A stretch of 6,672 bases of DNA from an uncultured Eggerthellaceae bacterium (GTDB lineage: Bacteria > Actinomycetota > Coriobacteriia > Coriobacteriales > Eggerthellaceae): the NCBI GenBank assembly GCA_902497215.1, contig CABVEH010000064.1, positions 1 through 6,672 of the forward strand, given 5' to 3'. The stretch's first letter is position 1. Each line of letters starts with the position of its first letter. The notes under the pieces are model-generated. The model was not told the origin of the DNA and searched no databases. It saw only the letters and a program-made list of their open reading frames with translations. The translations under genes were made by a program, and so were the position numbers. Positions 1 to 5,717 of this stretch are shown piece after piece.

Positions 1-1282
1 CGCGGAGCACCGCTGCCCTCTCCAAATGCGCCGCCGCTCCGTCGCCGGGGCCTTCGGCTGACATGGGACACGTTGCGGCCGCCACCGTCTCGCACCAGGT
101 GGCCCCGGAAGACTTGAGCACGCGGCGGCCGGCCTTGGCGGCCTCGTCGAAGTCGCCGAGCATCGCGCACGCCCACGCCCTCTTCGCAAGAAGGCCGCAA
201 AGCGACGCGCCCTCGCAGCCCCGCGCTCCCTCGGTCATGGCTGCCACGGGAAGGGCCTCGCACTCGGACAGGAGCGGCCAGCCCTGTCGGGCGACCCACT
301 TGGCGGCCGACGCCTTGCTTGCGAACGAGCGAAGCAGCTCTGCGGCGCGCCGGGCGTTGCCCTTGCGCCACAGCATGTCGGCCACCGCGAAGCATAGGGC
401 CTCCCTGCCCTTATGGAGGGAAGGCTTGGAAAGCGACGACGGGGACATCCTCGAAAGGGTCGCAAGGCTCGCAAGAGGCACATCGACGGGAGAGAACGTC
501 CCCGCGTCCATGTCGATTCCGAGGTAGGGATACATCGAGGCGAGGTACATGGCATCCTCGTGCGCCTTGGCCTCCCCCACGAACTCTCCAAGGTCGGACA
601 CGTCGCCTTCGCCGAGGGCGAGGATGCAGAACATCAGAAGCTCGAGCTCGCTAGGAAGCTCCTCCTCGGGAATCCCCCGCAGCAGGCGGTCGACTCCCTT
701 CTCGTCCCAGACCAGGCATGCGGCGCGCCTGGCTGGGGCAAGCGTTGCGGCCTCGTCCTTCGGAATGTTGCCGCGCAGGCTTTCCATCTCGAGCTCGTCG
801 TCTCCGAGCAGCAGCCCGAAGCCGTCGATTGCCGTCTTGTCGAGGAACCGCGCGGACACGACGTCCACGGAGGGGGCGCACGTGACGATGGCCTCGCATC
901 CTGCGTCCAGAAGCGAGCCGAGGACGTCTTCGAACGCGTCGGCCCTGTCGGCATCCAGCTGGGGAAGGTCGTCGAACACCACCAGCTTGGCGTCGGGGTC
1001 GGCCTTGCGCACCTGCTGAAGCAGCGTGGAGTCATCGAGGTCGCGGATGAAGCAGGGCGAGTCGCACCTCACCCAGAAGACCCCCTTGAACCCGAACACC
1101 ACCTGCGCGTACTCGTAGGCGCAGGTGCTCTTGCCGTAGCCCTTAGGTGCCACCAGGAACCGCGCCACGTGCCTGTCCCGAAGAAGGGCGCCCGTTATGC
1201 CGGGCCTCAGGTTGTGGCGGATTCCCACGATCCCCGGCGGCCGGCTTCCCCTGCAGCAGCATTTCTCGACAAACGTGGGCAT
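1..1282 (-). CDS. MalT/STAND-like ATPase, probable regulator, partial (C-terminus beyond window)
   Basis: The frame opens at ATG 1282 and has no stop for 427 codons, running off the left edge. Near the N-terminus, RPPG..G (14-20) leads into FLVAPKGYGKST (42-53), a Walker A of the form seen in MalT/LAL regulators (APxGYGKT). A Walker B-like KLVVFDDLPQL follows at 99-109, then a sensor-like AIVTCAPS at 131-138. A helical region follows; LLAKRAWACAMLGDFDEAAKAGRRVL (about 364-389) looks like a TPR-type helical pair. These features suggest a STAND-type ATPase of the MalT/LAL or SARP kind, in which the DNA-binding or activator domain would be C-terminal and off-window. The protein is cysteine-rich for a cytosolic protein, including CCC at 8-10. 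No signal peptide or membrane segment is evident. GGGAGG lies 5 nt before the start. It shares the operon strand but is separated from rsfS by 144 bp. ATPase identity is fairly good; regulator function is inference and the ligand is unknown. Confidence 0.75.
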   Translation of the reverse strand, partial: MPTFVEKCCCRGSRPPGIVGIRHNLRPGITGALLRDRHVARFLVAPKGYGKSTCAYEYAQVVFGFKGVFWVRCDSPCFIRDLDDSTLLQQVRKADPDAKLVVFDDLPQLDADRADAFEDVLGSLLDAGCEAIVTCAPSVDVVSARFLDKTAIDGFGLLLGDDELEMESLRGNIPKDEAATLAPARRAACLVWDEKGVDRLLRGIPEEELPSELELLMFCILALGEGDVSDLGEFVGEAKAHEDAMYLASMYPYLGIDMDAGTFSPVDVPLASLATLSRMSPSSLSKPSLHKGREALCFAVADMLWRKGNARRAAELLRSFASKASAAKWVARQGWPLLSECEALPVAAMTEGARGCEGASLCGLLAKRAWACAMLGDFDEAAKAGRRVLKSSGATWCETVAAATCPMSAEGPGDGAAAHLERAAVLR

Positions 1283-1287
1283 CGCGG

Positions 1288-1293
1288 CCTCCC
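1288..1293 (-). promoter_or_regulatory. Ribosome-binding site of the edge ATPase gene
   Basis: GGGAGG on the minus strand, 5 nt before ATG 1282. It fixes the start of the open-ended reading frame and argues that the frame is a real gene. Confidence 0.75.
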
Positions 1294-1321
1294 GTCTTCC
1301 GAATCCCTCGAAGTTCGAAGA

Positions 1322-1350
1322 ATGCTATGCACGGATGCCGCAGGACGCAA
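1322..1350 (-). promoter_or_regulatory. Weak candidate promoter for the edge ATPase gene
   Basis: On the minus strand TTGCGT (1345-1350) and TAGCAT (1322-1327) are separated by exactly 17 nt. The -10 matches 4 of 6 and the -35 matches 3 of 6 of the sigma-70-type consensus. It would give a leader of roughly 30 nt before ATG 1282. The match is poor enough to occur by chance; the location in the only gap is its main support. Confidence 0.2.
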
Positions 1351-1426
1351 AGGGCCGCACGCTTTGAAGACCGGCGCCTCCGCGCGTCCGAACGTGCGGA
1401 ACTGTTCGCCGGGACCCGAAGAAAGT

Positions 1427-1888
1427 CTATTCGCCGGGTTCAGTGGAAGCGTGGCCGGAAGGGGCGGCCGCCTCCTCGATGAGCCTGGCGATGCGGTCGG
1501 AGTACTCCAGGTTCTCGAAGCCTTCCTCCGAGGCGAGGTCGACGACGGGCGCGTCGTTCCAGAGCTGCTCGAGCATGTAGTAGTCGCGCGCCTCCGGCTG
1601 GAAGACGTGCACCACTATGCACCCGTAGTCCAGAAGCGACCACGACCCGTCGTTGGACATCTCCCGGGCGAGCGGCTTGAGGCCGCACTTCTCGCGAAGG
1701 TCGTCCTCGACGGCGTCGACGATCGCGTCGACCTGGCGCGGGTTGGACGCGGTGGCTATCACGAAGTAGTCGGTGACGCCTATGAGGTCGTGCACCTCCT
1801 GCACCATGATGTCGGTCGCCTTCTTTCCGTCGGCCGCCCTGGCCGCGGTCAGCGCTGCCTCGCGCGAAGTCTGAAGCGTGTCAGTCAT
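1427..1888 (-). CDS. rsfS: Ribosome silencing factor RsfS
   Basis: Binds ribosomal protein uL14 (L14) on the 50S subunit and blocks joining to 30S, lowering translation when nutrients are short; DUF143/Iojap family. The 153-aa protein contains the family core: KKATDIMVQEV at 22-32, TDYFVIATASNPRQVDAI at 39-56, and SWSLLDYGCIVVHVF at 82-96, followed by ARDYYMLEQLWNDAP at 100-114. Bacterial RsfS usually ends soon after the LW..AP motif; here about 39 more residues follow (VVDLASEEGF... to STEPGE), an acidic tail probably outside the fold. ATG 1888 is preceded by AAAAGG (1897-1902, 8-nt spacer) and lies inside the end of yqeK, so translation is probably coupled. It appears to be the last gene of the cluster before a 144-bp gap. 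Confidence 0.95.
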   Translation of the reverse strand: MTDTLQTSREAALTAARAADGKKATDIMVQEVHDLIGVTDYFVIATASNPRQVDAIVDAVEDDLREKCGLKPLAREMSNDGSWSLLDYGCIVVHVFQPEARDYYMLEQLWNDAPVVDLASEEGFENLEYSDRIARLIEEAAAPSGHASTEPGE

Positions 1889-2546
1889 TCCTACCGCCTT
1901 TTCGTTTCCTCTTCCCGTGCTTCCCGGGCTTCAGCCGGGAAGCAACGTATGCGTTCCATACAGGTATGGTATCAGGGTGCAGGACGCGATCGTTCCTCAC
2001 CAGGGCCAAAGTCCAGAACTTGTACACCTCGAAGAACAGCTCGTCGAGCGTCACGCGCCCGACGTCGTCCTGCAGCCCTTCAAGCCCGTCGAAGTCCCTG
2101 CCCGGCTCGATGGCGTCGGCCACGTATATCACCTTGTCCAGGTCGCTCATATCAAGGGCGCCCGTGGTGTGCCTGTAGATCGCCTGGATCACGTCGTCCG
2201 GAATGTCGGGATGCTCGCGTGCGAGCGCCACCGACGCCGTAGGCCCGTGCAGGACCTGGGGCATGTTTTCAACCACCCATGGGCCCACCTGCTCCTCTAT
2301 GCCCAGGTCGCGCACGCGCTGGCGGATCTGGTCGTCGTCGAGCCCCTTGTCCCAGTCGTGGAGCAGCCCCGCGAGCCGCGCCTTGCGCTCGTCGCACCCG
2401 TAGACGCGCGCCAGCATGGCCGCGGTGTCCGACACGCCGAGTATGTGCTTCAGGCGCTTCGGGCTCACCCTGTCCTTCAGCTCGGCGAGCATCTCGTCAT
2501 GGAATTCGTCGCCCAACGGGTCGGCCACGTTCGCAATGTCAACCAC
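1881..2546 (-). CDS. yqeK: YqeK-type HD hydrolase, symmetrical Ap4A hydrolase
   Basis: HD-superfamily metal-dependent phosphohydrolase; characterised YqeK proteins split diadenosine tetraphosphate (Ap4A) symmetrically into two ADP. From the chosen GTG the product is 221 aa. Visible ligands, in that numbering, are H34 in RLKHILGVSDTA, the H63-D64 pair in LAGLLHDWDKGL, H100 in QVLHGPTA, H126 in YRHTTGALDMSDLDK, and D144 in VIYVADAIEPGRDF. All the usual YqeK positions are filled. The C-terminus is a strongly basic tail (KPGKHGKRKRKGGRND), not typical of the core domain. The start at GTG 2546 has GGAGG 8 nt upstream and overlaps nadD by 8 nt. An ATG at 2570 would add 8 residues but has only a GAGGGG about 14 nt away. 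The 3' end overlaps rsfS by 8 nt. The function follows from the family; the start is less certain than the identity. Confidence 0.93.
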   Translation of the reverse strand: MVDIANVADPLGDEFHDEMLAELKDRVSPKRLKHILGVSDTAAMLARVYGCDERKARLAGLLHDWDKGLDDDQIRQRVRDLGIEEQVGPWVVENMPQVLHGPTASVALAREHPDIPDDVIQAIYRHTTGALDMSDLDKVIYVADAIEPGRDFDGLEGLQDDVGRVTLDELFFEVYKFWTLALVRNDRVLHPDTIPVWNAYVASRLKPGKHGKRKRKGGRND

Positions 2547-3258
2547 GCTCGCCACCTCCGTATACCCCATGCCGCTCGATGTAGCCCCTCACCGCGTCGG
2601 GAACGAGGTAGCGCACCGTGTCGCCCTCGCGCACGCGCCGCCGCACCTCGCTGGAGGATATGTCGAGCAGCGGGGCGTCCACCCATTCCACGTCGAACTC
2701 CTTCGCCCTTGCTGCAGCCAGCAACTCCGCGCTGTCTTCGCGTCCCGGCCTGGCCACGCACACGAATGTGGCAAGCTGGGCGAGCTGTTCCCGCTCGTGC
2801 CAGCCGGGAAGGGTTGTCAGGGTGTCGGCGCCGATGATGAAGAACAGCTTCACCTCGTCGGGCAGCATGGCGCGCAGCTCGCGCAGCGTGTCGGACGTGT
2901 AGGTCTTGCCCTCCCTGCAGGCCTCCAGCGTGCTCACGGAAAACGAAGGGTTGCCTTCGACGGCCAGGCGACACATATCGATGCGGGCCTTCACGTCCGC
3001 AATGTCGCGTCCGCCCTTCATCCATGGGCGTGGGGCGACCATGAACTGCACCTCGTCAAGCCCGCAGGCGTCGCGCGCCATCTCGGCGCAGGCCAGATGG
3101 CCTAGGTGCACAGGGTCGAACGTCCCGCCCATCACGCCAAGCCTGGCGCAACCGTAGACCTCGCACAGGCGCACCACCTTCTGCAAGGGGTCGTCGCGCC
3201 GAAGCACAGGCCTCGCGTCTTCCAGGCTTTCCACCATTGGGTCGGCAACGCCTTCCAT
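2539..3258 (-). CDS. nadD: Nicotinate-nucleotide adenylyltransferase with N-terminal extension
   Basis: Transfers AMP from ATP to nicotinate mononucleotide, giving nicotinate adenine dinucleotide, the penultimate step of NAD synthesis. The 239-aa protein has a nucleotidyltransferase Rossmann-like core starting at about residue 39: LGVMGGTFDPVHLGHL at 40-55 contains the (H/T)xGH ATP-binding signature, TYTSDTLREL lies at 119-128, IIGADTLTTLPGW at 141-153, and the ISSSEVRRRV motif (normally ISST..R) at 200-209. Most NadD proteins start only a few residues before the GGTFDP motif; here about 38 extra residues precede it. The start is supported by GAGGG (3264-3268) with a 5-nt spacer and by its position directly after the proA stop. 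ATG codon 8 is an alternative start with less support. The next gene, yqeK, overlaps the 3' end. nadD-yqeK-rsfS is a common cluster, which supports the call. Confidence 0.95.
   Translation of the reverse strand: MEGVADPMVESLEDARPVLRRDDPLQKVVRLCEVYGCARLGVMGGTFDPVHLGHLACAEMARDACGLDEVQFMVAPRPWMKGGRDIADVKARIDMCRLAVEGNPSFSVSTLEACREGKTYTSDTLRELRAMLPDEVKLFFIIGADTLTTLPGWHEREQLAQLATFVCVARPGREDSAELLAAARAKEFDVEWVDAPLLDISSSEVRRRVREGDTVRYLVPDAVRGYIERHGVYGGGERG
2555..2559 (-). promoter_or_regulatory. Ribosome-binding site favouring the GTG start of yqeK
   Basis: GGAGG on the minus strand, 8 nt before GTG 2546, inside the final codons of nadD. If the ATG at 2570 were used instead, this site would be coding sequence for its fourth to sixth residues. 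Confidence 0.6.
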
Positions 3259-4542
3259 CTATGCCCTCGTCTGCCCGTCGCCGTGCAGCACGTACTTGTA
3301 CGACGTTAAGGCGTCCAGGGCGAAAGGCCCGCGCGCATGTATCTTCTGGGTGGATATGCCTATCTCGGCACCTAGCCCGAACTGGCCGCCGTCCGTGAAG
3401 GCTGTGGACGCGTTCACGTAGACCGCCGCCGCGTCGACCGCCTTGCAGAACAGGTCCGCAGCCTGCGAATCCTCGGCCACGATGGACTCGGAATGCTTGG
3501 TGCCGTACTTGTTCACGTGGTCTATGGCCTCGCGCACGCCGCCGACGCACCTCACGGCGATCTCGGGGGCGAGGTACTCGGTGGCCCAGTCGGACTCGTC
3601 GGCAGGCTCAAGCAGCGACGCGTCGATTCCTGCGTCGGCCGCGATGCCCATCGCCACGTCGTCGACATGCATCATCACCCCGTGCCTTGCGAGCGCGGCA
3701 AGCACGTCGGGCAGGACGTCGGCGGCCACGGACTCGTCGACCAGCAGCGTCTCCGCCGCGTTGCACACGCCGTAGCGCCTGCATTTGGCGTTCTCGACTA
3801 TCGCCACCGCCTTGTCCTTGTCGCAGCTCTCGTGCAGGTAGACGTGGCAATTCCCCGTGCCGGTCTCTATGACGGGCACCTTCGACGCCTCGACGCAGTG
3901 CGATATGAGCCCGGCCCCTCCGCGCGGTATCAGCACGTCGACAACCCCTCGAAGGGACATCAGCACGTCGGTTGCGCGGCGGTCGGTGGTCGACACGCAG
4001 CATATCGAGTTCTCGGGCATCCCGGCCTTCGTCGCAGCTTCGGAAAGCACGCCCGCGATGGCCTCGTTCGATTCGGCGGCCATGCTTCCGCCCCTGAGCA
4101 CGCAGGCGTTGCCTGACTTGATGCAGATGCCTGCGGCGTCGGCGGTCACGTTGGGCCGCGCCTCGTACACCATGGCGACGACGCCCAAAGGCACCGAAAC
4201 GCGCTTCAGCCTGATCCCGTTGTACATCTCGCGGTCCATCTGCACGACGCCCACCGGATCGGGAAGCGCGATCAGGTCCTCAAGGTCTGAGGCCATGCCC
4301 TCGATGCGTTCCTCGTCCAGCATGAGGCGATCTAGCAGCGAATCCTTGGTGCCGGCATCGGCCGCCTTCGCCATGTCGCAGGCGTTGGCCTCGAGTATGG
4401 CGCCGCTGTTGCTTCTCAGGGCGTCGGCCATCGCCTGCAATGCCGCGTTGCGTTCGGCCTCACCCTTCATGGCCAGCTCGGCCGATGCCTGCTTGGCCGA
4501 TGCAGCCAAGGCCCCTATCTCGAGCTCAAGTCCGTCCGTCAT
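3259..4542 (-). CDS. proA: Gamma-glutamyl phosphate reductase
   Basis: NADPH-dependent reduction of gamma-glutamyl phosphate to glutamate-5-semialdehyde, the second step of proline synthesis, acting directly on the ProB product. From the chosen start the protein is 427 aa (family ~415-420). It shows the aldehyde dehydrogenase-type fold: cofactor region VPLGVVAMVYEARPNVTADA (117-136), KSGNACVLRGGS (142-153), the catalytic cysteine C260 in RRYGVCNAAETLL, and the highly conserved end IGISTQKIHARGP (394-406) with SYKYV (414-418). I chose ATG 4542 because AGGAG sits 8 nt upstream. A GTG at 4590 would add 16 residues and overlap the proB stop, but it has no ribosome-binding site, and the added codons include TTA, CGA and CTA, which look out of place in this GC-rich genome. 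The 44-nt gap to proB is the longest within the gene cluster. The TAG stop directly abuts the nadD ATG. Confidence 0.96.
   Translation of the reverse strand: MTDGLELEIGALAASAKQASAELAMKGEAERNAALQAMADALRSNSGAILEANACDMAKAADAGTKDSLLDRLMLDEERIEGMASDLEDLIALPDPVGVVQMDREMYNGIRLKRVSVPLGVVAMVYEARPNVTADAAGICIKSGNACVLRGGSMAAESNEAIAGVLSEAATKAGMPENSICCVSTTDRRATDVLMSLRGVVDVLIPRGGAGLISHCVEASKVPVIETGTGNCHVYLHESCDKDKAVAIVENAKCRRYGVCNAAETLLVDESVAADVLPDVLAALARHGVMMHVDDVAMGIAADAGIDASLLEPADESDWATEYLAPEIAVRCVGGVREAIDHVNKYGTKHSESIVAEDSQAADLFCKAVDAAAVYVNASTAFTDGGQFGLGAEIGISTQKIHARGPFALDALTSYKYVLHGDGQTRA
3264..3268 (-). promoter_or_regulatory. Ribosome-binding site supporting the early nadD start
   Basis: GAGGG on the minus strand, 5 nt before ATG 3258 and lying inside the last proA codons. 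It supports translation of the N-terminal extension of NadD. Confidence 0.6.
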
Positions 4543-4550
4543 CAGAACAG

Positions 4551-4555
4551 CTCCT
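4551..4555 (-). promoter_or_regulatory. Ribosome-binding site that sets the proA start
   Basis: AGGAG on the minus strand with an 8-nt spacer to ATG 4542. It decides against the longer GTG-started frame from 4590, which would have to read through this site as coding sequence. Confidence 0.8.
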
Positions 4556-4586
4556 AGTCGTAATCCGTTCGGGCGCACGCCGCCCG

Positions 4587-5717
4587 TCACTCGAACACTA
4601 TCAGGTCGTCGCGGTGCACGACCGGCTTCTCCGCAAGGTAGGAAAGCAGCCTGTTAGAGGCAAGCTCCTCGCTGGTCCTGCCCTTGGCAAGGCTTATCTC
4701 GTCGCTTCCCGAGGACACCTTGCCGCGGGCTATGACGAACCCGTCCCCGTCCTCGATGTCGACTATGTCGCCCTCGTCGAAGGCGCCCTTCACGTCGCTC
4801 ACCCCCACGGCCAGAAGCGAGCTTCCGCGCCTTATCAGCGCGCTTTTCGCCCCGTCGTCGACCACCAGGCTTCCCCGCGAGCTGTCGCCAAGCGCGAGCC
4901 ACAGCTTCTTGGGCGTTATGGAATGAGGCCTCTCGCTGCATGCGAAGACGGTCCCGGGGCAGCGCCCTTCCGCGGTGTCGACGATGGCGCCGGGACGCTT
5001 GCCGTTCACTATGGCCATCGGGATTCCCGCCGCCATCATCACGCGCGCGGCCCGCACCTTCGTGAGCATGCCCCCCGACCCGGCGACGCTTCCCGCGCCG
5101 CCCGCCACCGCCATCACACCCGGGTCGATGGACGCCACTTCGGGGATGAGGTTCGCGTTGGCGCTCTTCGTAGGATTGGCATCGTAGAGCCCGTCTATGT
5201 CGGAAGCCACGACCAGCAACGTGGCGTCTATGAGGCAGGCCACCAGCGCGGCCAGGCTGTCGTTGTCCCCGAATCGGATCTGCTCGACCGAGACGGTGTC
5301 GTTCTCGTTGACCACGGGCACGACGCCCATGTCCAGAAGCCTGTCGAAGGTGTCGCGGGCATGCAGGTAAGACTCGCGGTCGGCGGTGTCGCGCCTGGTG
5401 AGAAGCACCAACGACGTCACTATGCCATGCCGTTGGAACGACTCGGCATAGGCGCCCGCGAGCTCGCTTTGTCCCACGGAGGCCGCCGCCTGCAACGTCG
5501 GCATGTCGGTAGGCCTGACGTCTATGCCAAGCCTTCCAAGCCCGCAGGCTATGGCTCCGGAAGACACGAGCACGACCTGCCATCCCTCGTCCTTCAAGGC
5601 GGACAGCTGGCTGGTTAGGTCGTCCATGTAGGCGTAGTCTATCGAGCTGTCCGAGGTCGTGAGCGTAGATGACCCCACCTTGACGACCAGCCTCTTTCTT
5701 TCGTCTGCGCGGTCCAT
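4587..5717 (-). CDS. proB: Glutamate 5-kinase
   Basis: Phosphorylates L-glutamate with ATP to gamma-glutamyl phosphate, the first and normally proline-inhibited step of proline synthesis; the product is passed to ProA. The protein is 376 aa, close to the usual ~370. An amino acid kinase domain covers about 8-260: VVKVGSSTLT (11-20, phosphate-binding loop), SSGAIACG (52-59), the glutamate-binding VPVVNENDTV (133-142), FGDNDSLAALVA (149-160), SDIDGLYD (172-179) and SGGMLTKVRAA (214-224). A PUA domain follows at about 281-354, as in Escherichia coli and Bacillus ProB. The ATG overlaps the obgE stop by one base. A GGGAG lies 11 nt upstream (5729-5733), a long spacing, so initiation probably depends on coupling to obgE translation. 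All key residues appear intact. The identification is firm; feedback inhibition by proline is family knowledge, not visible here. Confidence 0.97.
   Translation of the reverse strand: MDRADERKRLVVKVGSSTLTTSDSSIDYAYMDDLTSQLSALKDEGWQVVLVSSGAIACGLGRLGIDVRPTDMPTLQAAASVGQSELAGAYAESFQRHGIVTSLVLLTRRDTADRESYLHARDTFDRLLDMGVVPVVNENDTVSVEQIRFGDNDSLAALVACLIDATLLVVASDIDGLYDANPTKSANANLIPEVASIDPGVMAVAGGAGSVAGSGGMLTKVRAARVMMAAGIPMAIVNGKRPGAIVDTAEGRCPGTVFACSERPHSITPKKLWLALGDSSRGSLVVDDGAKSALIRRGSSLLAVGVSDVKGAFDEGDIVDIEDGDGFVIARGKVSSGSDEISLAKGRTSEELASNRLLSYLAEKPVVHRDDLIVFE

Larger units (their letters stand above)
1283..1426. other. Intergenic gap between rsfS and the edge ATPase gene
   Basis: This is the only sizeable non-coding stretch (144 bp). 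It holds a ribosome-binding site for the next gene, a weak promoter-like pair and a tandem 7-mer. I see no GC stem followed by a T run in the minus-strand direction, so no intrinsic terminator can be called, and read-through from rsfS into the ATPase gene is possible. Confidence 0.7.

Noticed and set aside
1348..1366. CAAAG/CTTTG inverted repeat as a terminator after rsfS
   Set aside because: Only 5 bp of AT-containing stem with a 9-nt loop and no T run on either strand.
1386..1405. CGAAC/GTTCG inverted repeat just after rsfS
   Set aside because: A short 5-bp stem without a T tract; not enough for a terminator or operator call.
413..2242. 609-codon open frame on the plus strand
   Set aside because: It lies antisense to yqeK, rsfS and the ATPase gene, spans their intergenic gap, and its translation has no recognisable domain. 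Long antisense frames are expected opposite GC-rich genes with strong third-position bias.
1878..2837. 319-codon plus-strand frame opposite yqeK and nadD
   Set aside because: Crosses two well-identified minus-strand genes and shows no domain; a shadow of codon bias.
4543..4590. GTG at 4590 as the start of proA
   Set aside because: No ribosome-binding site before it, atypical codons in the extra segment, and a clear AGGAG with proper spacing before the internal ATG at 4542.
4440..5618. 392-codon plus-strand frame opposite proB
   Set aside because: Antisense to a fully conserved proB; the translated sequence is low-complexity and His/Arg/Gly/Val rich, typical of a shadow frame.
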